The translations under genes were made by a program, and so were the position numbers. From DAOTWP01 sp034435675 (GTDB taxonomy: Bacteria; Chloroflexota; Anaerolineae; Aggregatilineales; Phototrophicaceae), in contig DAOTWP010000299.1 of the NCBI GenBank assembly GCA_034435675.1, positions 1-36,208 on the forward strand: DNA of 36,208 bases, given 5' to 3'. This document shows positions 31,981-36,208 of this stretch, in pieces. How positions within the stretch are numbered: the first letter of the stretch is position 1; the number at the start of each line of letters is the position of its first letter. A model generated the notes under the pieces. It searched no databases. It was given only the letters and a program-made list of their open reading frames with translations, and was not told the DNA's origin.

Positions 31981-34119
31981 ATGACGATCTACACTTACGA
32001 TGACCGTATCGCCCGACTGCTTGACCTGCGCCCCGACCAGGTCGCCGCTGCCATTGAACTGCTTGATGGCGGCAACACCCTGCCCTTTATTGCGCGCTAC
32101 CGCAAAGAGATGACCGGCAGTCTTGACGAAGACCAACTGCGCCGCCTGACCGATGTTCTGGACCGGCTGCGGGCGCTGGATACCCGCCGCGACAGCATCA
32201 TCGCGTCGGTGGAAGAACAGGGGCAGATGACGCCCGACCTGCTGGCAAAGCTGCACGCTGCCGAAACGCTGACCGCGCTGGAAGACCTGTACCTGCCCTA
32301 CAAACCGAAACGCCGCACCCGCGCCAGCATCGCCCGCGAAAAAGGGCTTGCGCCGCTTGCCGACCTGATTCTGACACAGTTCCGGGCGCGGCAGTCGGCA
32401 GACGAACTCGCCGCGCCGTTTCTCAATGCGGAGGTGCCGACCACTGCCGAAGCGCTGGCAGGCGCGCGGGACATCGTGGCGGAACTGATCAGCGACAGCG
32501 CGGAAGTGCGCGGCACCCTGCGCGAAAAGGCGCTCAAATGGGGCGTGCTGCGCAGCGAGAAAATTGCCGACGCGGCGGACGAAAAAGCCGTCTATGAAAC
32601 CTATTACAGCGGCGAATTCCGCATTGACCGCATCAAGCCGTATCAGGTGCTTGCCATCAACCGGGGCGAAAGCGAGAAGATTCTGCGTGTGGCGGTGGAT
32701 GTTGCCGAACGCGACTGGCGCGGGGTGATCGGCGACCATTACCGCCCGGACAGCCGTTCCCCGCTGGCAGAACAGCTTGAGCTGGCGCTGGACGACGCGG
32801 CAAAACGGCTGCTGCTGCCCGCCATTGAGCGCGATGTGCGCCGCACACTGACCGAATACGCCGAACAGCACGCGATTGAGGTCTTTGCCACCAACCTGCG
32901 CGGGCTGCTGTCTGCGCCGCCGCTGGCAAACCGCACCGTGCTGGGCATTGACCCCGGCTTCCGCACCGGCTGCAAGGTCGCTGTGGTTGACCCGACCGGC
33001 AAGGTGCTGGCAACCGAGACGATCTACCCGCACGAGCCGCAGCGCCGTTCCCGCGAGGCACAGGCGACCCTCGCAGTGCTGATCGAACGCTATGGCGTGA
33101 CGCTGATCACGATTGGCAACGGCACCGCCTCACGCGAGACGGAGCAGCTTGTCGCCGAACTGACGCGCCGCCTGGAGGGCGTGCATTACCTGATCGTCAA
33201 CGAGGCGGGCGCCAGCGTCTACAGCGCCAGCCAGCTTGCCCGCGCGGAACTGCCCGACCTGGACGTGACGCTGCGCGGCGCTGTGAGCATTGCGCGGCGT
33301 GCCCAGGACCCGCTGGCGGAACTGGTCAAAATTGACCCCAAATCCATAGGCGTGGGCTTGTACCAGCACGACGTAGACCAGAAGCAGCTTTCCGCCGCGC
33401 TGGATGGCGTGGTCGAAACCGTGGTCAACCGCGTGGGCGTGGATGCCAACACCGCCTCGCCGGCACTGCTGACCTATGTCGCCGGTATCGGGCCTAAACT
33501 GGCGGAGAGCATTGTCGCCTACCGCGAGGAAAACGGCGCTTTCCGCAGCCGTGACCAGCTCAAGAAAGTGCCCAAGCTGGGCGCGAAGGCGTTCGAGCAG
33601 GCAGCGGGCTTCCTGCGCGTGCGTGACGGCGCTAACCCGCTGGACGCCAGCGCCATCCACCCGGAAAGTTATGCCGTCGCAAAAGAGGTGCTCAAACGCG
33701 CCCGCCTGCGCCCGGACACCCCGCCAGAGGCACGCGAACCGGCGCTGAAGCAGCTTCGCGCGGGCACACCCCTGGCGGCGCTGGCAGCAGAACTGAACAC
33801 CGGCGAACCTACCCTGGCGGACATCTTCGAGCAGTTGATCCGCCCCGGACGCGACCCGCGCGAAGACCTGCCCGCCCCGCTGCTGCGCAGTGATGTGCTG
33901 TCTATGCAGGATTTGCAGCCGGGTATGCGGCTGAACGGCACGGTGCGCAATGTGGTGGATTTTGGCGCGTTCATTGACATCGGCGTCAAGCAGGACGGGC
34001 TGCTGCACAGCAGCCAGCTTCCGCGTGAGGTGCGCCTGAATGTGGGCGACGTGCTGGAGGTGGAAATTCTGAATGTGGACAGCGGGCGCGGGCGCATCGG
34101 GCTGGGCTGGGCACACTGA
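31981..34119 (+). CDS. tex: Tex-like RNA-binding transcription accessory protein
   Basis: This 712-residue protein matches Tex. The N-terminal helical domain (LPFIARYRKEMTGSLDEDQLR, then YLPYKPKRRTRASIAREKGLAPLA) is followed by a YqgF-like RNase H fold starting LGIDPGFRTGCKVAVVD (about 321-337) and NEAGASVYSASQLAR. A helix-hairpin-helix region (about 491-545: VAGIGPKLAESIVAYREENG, then LKKVPKLGAKAFEQAAGFLR) comes next, then a C-terminal S1 RNA-binding domain (about 640-710: GMRLNGTVRNVVDFGAFIDIGV). Tex binds nucleic acid and affects transcription and stress traits in several bacteria. The length is a little short of the usual 720-780, but all domains are present. ATG 31981 is the only reasonable start. 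Confidence 0.96.
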   Translation: MTIYTYDDRIARLLDLRPDQVAAAIELLDGGNTLPFIARYRKEMTGSLDEDQLRRLTDVLDRLRALDTRRDSIIASVEEQGQMTPDLLAKLHAAETLTALEDLYLPYKPKRRTRASIAREKGLAPLADLILTQFRARQSADELAAPFLNAEVPTTAEALAGARDIVAELISDSAEVRGTLREKALKWGVLRSEKIADAADEKAVYETYYSGEFRIDRIKPYQVLAINRGESEKILRVAVDVAERDWRGVIGDHYRPDSRSPLAEQLELALDDAAKRLLLPAIERDVRRTLTEYAEQHAIEVFATNLRGLLSAPPLANRTVLGIDPGFRTGCKVAVVDPTGKVLATETIYPHEPQRRSREAQATLAVLIERYGVTLITIGNGTASRETEQLVAELTRRLEGVHYLIVNEAGASVYSASQLARAELPDLDVTLRGAVSIARRAQDPLAELVKIDPKSIGVGLYQHDVDQKQLSAALDGVVETVVNRVGVDANTASPALLTYVAGIGPKLAESIVAYREENGAFRSRDQLKKVPKLGAKAFEQAAGFLRVRDGANPLDASAIHPESYAVAKEVLKRARLRPDTPPEAREPALKQLRAGTPLAALAAELNTGEPTLADIFEQLIRPGRDPREDLPAPLLRSDVLSMQDLQPGMRLNGTVRNVVDFGAFIDIGVKQDGLLHSSQLPREVRLNVGDVLEVEILNVDSGRGRIGLGWAH

Positions 34120-34248
34120 GGCGCGGTTTCTCCCCGTGCGCCGCCCGCCGGCGACGGATGTGCAGGTGTGGGCGGAGCCGCGCTGCCACAGCCCCCTGCG
34201 CCTGCTGCATATTATCAGCAACATAGCCGTGTGCGTTTTTCAATTGCG

Positions 34249-34284
34249 GCAAATGCATGAGCAAATGCATGGACAAATGCTCAC
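34249..34284 (+). repeat. Three iteron-like 12-base direct repeats
   Basis: GCAAATGCATGA (34249-34260), GCAAATGCATGG (34261-34272) and ACAAATGCTCAC (34273-34284, degenerate) stand head to tail, with ATGCAT palindromes in the first two. They lie 74 bases before the ATPase gene. Head-to-tail repeats in front of a RepA-like gene recall iterons, but three copies could also be chance or slippage. Confidence 0.5.
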
Positions 34285-34357
34285 CCCTGATGAGAACGTT
34301 TGTGCTACGCTGGAAGCTTGCGGATTGTTGACAGCGTGTTCTCCAAAGGAGGTCAGG

Positions 34358-35656
34358 ATGACCAGCATTATTTCCCCACCGCCCGCGGCAGGCTCTCGCG
34401 GCGGCGCTCTACCCGCCAGTGCTCTACCCGCCAGCGCTCTACCCGCCAGCGCTCTACCCGCCAGCACCTTCCCCAACGGCGCGTTCCCCAACGTACTGGG
34501 CGACATCCGCGCGGTGCAGCGCTGGTTCGGCGCGCTGCTGCTGGGCAGGGAACTGGACGTGCCCTCTGCCGCGCTCAACCCGTTTTACGAGGCAGCGCAG
34601 GACATTTACCGCGTTTACCTGGCGCATGGCAGCTACCCGCTGGGCGTGGGCGAAGCGCAGCGAGCGCTGACGCAGACCATGCTCAACATGCCCGAACTGG
34701 CGGCGGTGCTGCTGCATCTGCGCCGCCTGATCCGCGCGGAACGGCTGTACACGCTGCCGCAGCCGTCGTGGCTGCTGGATGGGCTGCTGCCCGCGCAAAG
34801 CCTGTGCGAGCTTCACGGGCAGCCGGGGTCGGGCAAATCGCTGCTGGCGCTGCATCTGGCGGCACAGGTGGCGCAAAAGCAGCCGGTGATTTATGTGGCG
34901 GCGGAAGGCGCGCACGGTTACCCGCCGCGCATGACGGCGTGGCAGACGGCGCACGGCAAGCAGCCCGGCGAACTGTTCTTCCACCTGCACCCGGTCAACC
35001 TGCTGGATGCGCAGGAGGCGCTGCTGTTCAGCGCGGCGTGTGAGGTGGTGCGCCCGGCGCTGGTCGTTTTTGACACGCTGGCACGCTGCATGGTCGGCGG
35101 CGAGGAAAACAGCGCGCGGGATATGGGGCTGCTGATCGAACGCTGCCGCCAGTTGCAGACGACCCTGCGCACCACCGTGCTGCTGGTGCACCACACGGGC
35201 AAAAAGCAGGGCGCGCCAGAACGCGGCAGCAGTGCGCTGCGCGGGGCGTGCGATGTCATGCTGGCGGTGCGCAAGCTGGAACGCCGTGTGCGCGTGGAAT
35301 GCAGCAAGCTCAAGGATGGCGCGCCGTTCGACCCGCTGTACTTTCGTATTACGCCGTCGGCGGGCAGTGTGGCGCTGCTGCCTGCGGAGGAGGTCTTCCC
35401 GCCTGCGCCGGACTGGGAGATTGCCACCATGCCGGAGAACCAGCGCACGGTGCTGCGGCTGCTGGCGCGGGCAGAACACCGCGAGGACGGGCTGGCGTTT
35501 GGCGAAATCTCGCGCGAGACAGGGATGGCGTCTGGAGGGCTGGTGCGGATTATCACCCCCCTGTGCGAACTCGGTTTGATACAGCATGGCGGACGTGGAA
35601 CACCTTACCAGATTACGTCAGAAGGGTTGGAGGCTGTAGAGTACATCAATCGCTAG
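34358..35656 (+). CDS. RepA-like AAA (RecA-fold) ATPase with C-terminal winged helix
   Basis: The 432-residue protein has Walker A GQPGSGKS (154-161), a VAAEGAHG acidic motif (E183), Walker B LVVFDTLAR (D239) and a LLVHHTGK sensor (278-282). This is the pattern of the AAA_25/RSF1010 RepA helicase group found in plasmid, phage and chromosomal proteins. Residues 360-430 form a helix-turn-helix (FGEISRETGMASGGLVRIITPLCELGLI). The N-terminal 45 residues are low-complexity, with four ALPAS repeats. AAAGGAGGT (34345-34353), a full ribosome site, fixes ATG 34358; an upstream frame extension overlapping tex is rejected. No phage or plasmid genes surround it, so its role (helicase, DNA repair or regulator) is open. 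Confidence 0.85.
   Translation: MTSIISPPPAAGSRGGALPASALPASALPASALPASTFPNGAFPNVLGDIRAVQRWFGALLLGRELDVPSAALNPFYEAAQDIYRVYLAHGSYPLGVGEAQRALTQTMLNMPELAAVLLHLRRLIRAERLYTLPQPSWLLDGLLPAQSLCELHGQPGSGKSLLALHLAAQVAQKQPVIYVAAEGAHGYPPRMTAWQTAHGKQPGELFFHLHPVNLLDAQEALLFSAACEVVRPALVVFDTLARCMVGGEENSARDMGLLIERCRQLQTTLRTTVLLVHHTGKKQGAPERGSSALRGACDVMLAVRKLERRVRVECSKLKDGAPFDPLYFRITPSAGSVALLPAEEVFPPAPDWEIATMPENQRTVLRLLARAEHREDGLAFGEISRETGMASGGLVRIITPLCELGLIQHGGRGTPYQITSEGLEAVEYINR
34406..34465 (+). repeat. 15-base tandem repeat, four units, coding ALPAS
   Basis: GCTCTACCCGCCAGC is repeated four times in frame; the first unit ends in T instead of C. The units encode ALPAS at residues 17-36. Their near identity suggests recent expansion by slippage. 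The number of units may vary between strains. Confidence 0.93.
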
Positions 35657-35755
35657 TTAGGGACACCCAACGGGGTGTCCGCCAGCCAGGTGTCCGCCCG
35701 AATATTTGTTGATCGGCACACATCCATTGCGCGGGAAAACGGGTGTATGGACAGG

Positions 35756-35783
35756 CAGGGGCGGGTCTGAGACCCGCCCCTAC
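35756..35783. repeat. REP-like palindrome, right-end copy 1
   Basis: AGGGGCGGGTCT pairs with AGACCCGCCCCT around a central G, as in the copies at 35868 and 35964. It stands just before the first 96-base repeat and is followed by a partial echo CAGACCCGTCTCTG. Confidence 0.85.
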
Positions 35784-35798
35784 TCAGACCCGTCTCTG

Positions 35799-36028
35799 CG
35801 GAAAACAACCCCACAGCATTAATCTGTTTGCACGCCCTAAGTACAACCAAATTGAAAATGTCGGATGTAGGGGCGGGTCTGAGACCCGCCCCTACGGAAA
35901 ACAACCCCACAGCATTAATCTGTTTGCACGCCCTAAGTACAACCAAATTGAAAATGTCGGATGTAGGGGCAGGTCTGAGACCTGCCCCTACGGAAAACAA
36001 CCCCACAGCATTAATCTGTTTGCACGCC
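35799..36028. repeat. 96-base tandem repeat, 2.4 copies, each carrying a REP palindrome
   Basis: CGGAAAACAACCCCACAGC begins at 35799, 35895 and 35991, so the period is exactly 96. Each full unit runs through TTTGCACGCC and CAAATTGAAAATGTCGGAT and ends with a perfect 29-base palindrome (35868-35896 and 35964-35992). The second palindrome differs by a compensating pair (GCAGGTC with GACCTGC), so the stem is kept. The third unit stops after about 38 bases. Confidence 0.95.
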
Positions 36029-36108
36029 ATAGGGGGGCGACGTAGGGCGACGCAGGGGCAATGTAGGGGTGCTGTAGGGGCGCGTAGGGGAGAAGCATGC
36101 TTCGCCCC
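36029..36108. repeat. Phased GTAGGGG row ending in a palindrome
   Basis: GTAGGGG or near copies start at 36029, 36042, 36052, 36063, 36074 and 36084, mostly 10-11 bases apart, i.e. one helical turn. The last one opens a palindrome GGGGAGAAGCA / TGCTTCGCCCC (36087-36108, one mismatch) of the same extragenic family style. Confidence 0.7.
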
Positions 36109-36208
36109 TGCTCAATCTCACGGGTCTGATGATGCGCCAGGCTGCCTTCCGTTGCTCCTACTCGTATTACCCGACTGCCTCTACTCGCGTTAGTCCACTT
36201 AGTCCACA

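Larger units (their letters stand above)
35657..36208. other. 552-base non-coding right end with tandem repeats and palindromes
   Basis: No gene is supported. Frames that read through give repetitive peptides such as VGAGLRPAPT, which are translations of the palindromic repeat. The stretch contains 96-base tandem repeats (35799-36028), three REP-like palindromes, a row of GTAGGGG motifs (36029-36090) and a further palindrome (36087-36108). 36110-36208 has no feature that I recognise. Confidence 0.8.

Noticed and set aside
34328..34333. TTGACA as a -35 box for the RepA-like gene
   Set aside because: It is 24 bases before the ATG, so the -10 would fall inside the ribosome site.
34073..34357. 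N-terminal extension of the RepA-like ATPase overlapping tex
   Set aside because: The full AAAGGAGGT ribosome site at 34345 fixes ATG 34358, and the extension overlaps tex and the iteron-like repeats.
35799..36028. Possible CRISPR array
   Set aside because: The intervening segments are identical copies, not unique spacers, and no cas gene is present.
35653..36045. Frames at the right end encoding repeated VGAGLRPAPT peptides
   Set aside because: They are translations of the REP palindrome and the 96-base tandem repeat in several frames; no ribosome site and no domain.

Overview
The window is about 36 kb of GC-rich bacterial DNA with long runs of codirectional genes. It most resembles a member of the Chloroflexota (class Anaerolineae or a relative). 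That placement is an inference from gene content: DUF4058 remnants of the 'INAHLHS' type, a GGNGS-type phosphofructokinase, oligopeptide-type transport genes, many stand-alone receiver domains and hybrid kinases, and membrane-anchored beta-propellers. No rRNA, tRNA, CRISPR array or intact transposase was found.

Left part (1-6700): a threonine synthase-like enzyme fused to two response-regulator receiver domains, a single-domain response regulator, a GNAT acetyltransferase, a DUF4058 gene broken by a deletion, a frameshift and an in-frame stop, and an amylosucrase (GH13). A 626-base non-coding stretch with palindromic repeats follows.

Middle left (7300-15260): a peptide-type ABC importer (binding protein and two permeases, no ATPase), then a drug/ion-export type ABC pair (ATPase and ABC-2 permease), then an ECF-type sigma factor whose stop overlaps the start of a membrane-anchored WD40 protein that looks like its anti-sigma partner. 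Next, on the minus strand, come phosphofructokinase, a response regulator/histidine kinase hybrid and a DUF427 protein.

Centre (18270-20500): the most unusual locus. A ParA ATPase gene overlaps a gene for a LmbU-like DNA-binding protein. The second gene carries an uninterrupted 24-bp AT-rich palindrome inside its coding sequence, and the operon is followed by a 160-nt nested inverted-repeat structure. No ParB is present. I propose this as a candidate ParB-less DNA-positioning or regulatory module with a built-in binding site.

Right part (20700-36208): a second peptide ABC importer, again without ATPases and again with a hairpin just after the binding-protein gene; a DICT-domain histidine kinase behind a membrane-anchored propeller gene (minus strand); an M23 peptidase plus a secreted PASTA protein; a MerR regulator with a secreted five-blade-propeller protein under a classical 19-bp-spacer MerR promoter; the Tex protein; a RepA-like AAA ATPase with a small tandem repeat in its N-terminus; and a terminal non-coding region made of 96-bp tandem repeats and REP-like palindromes.
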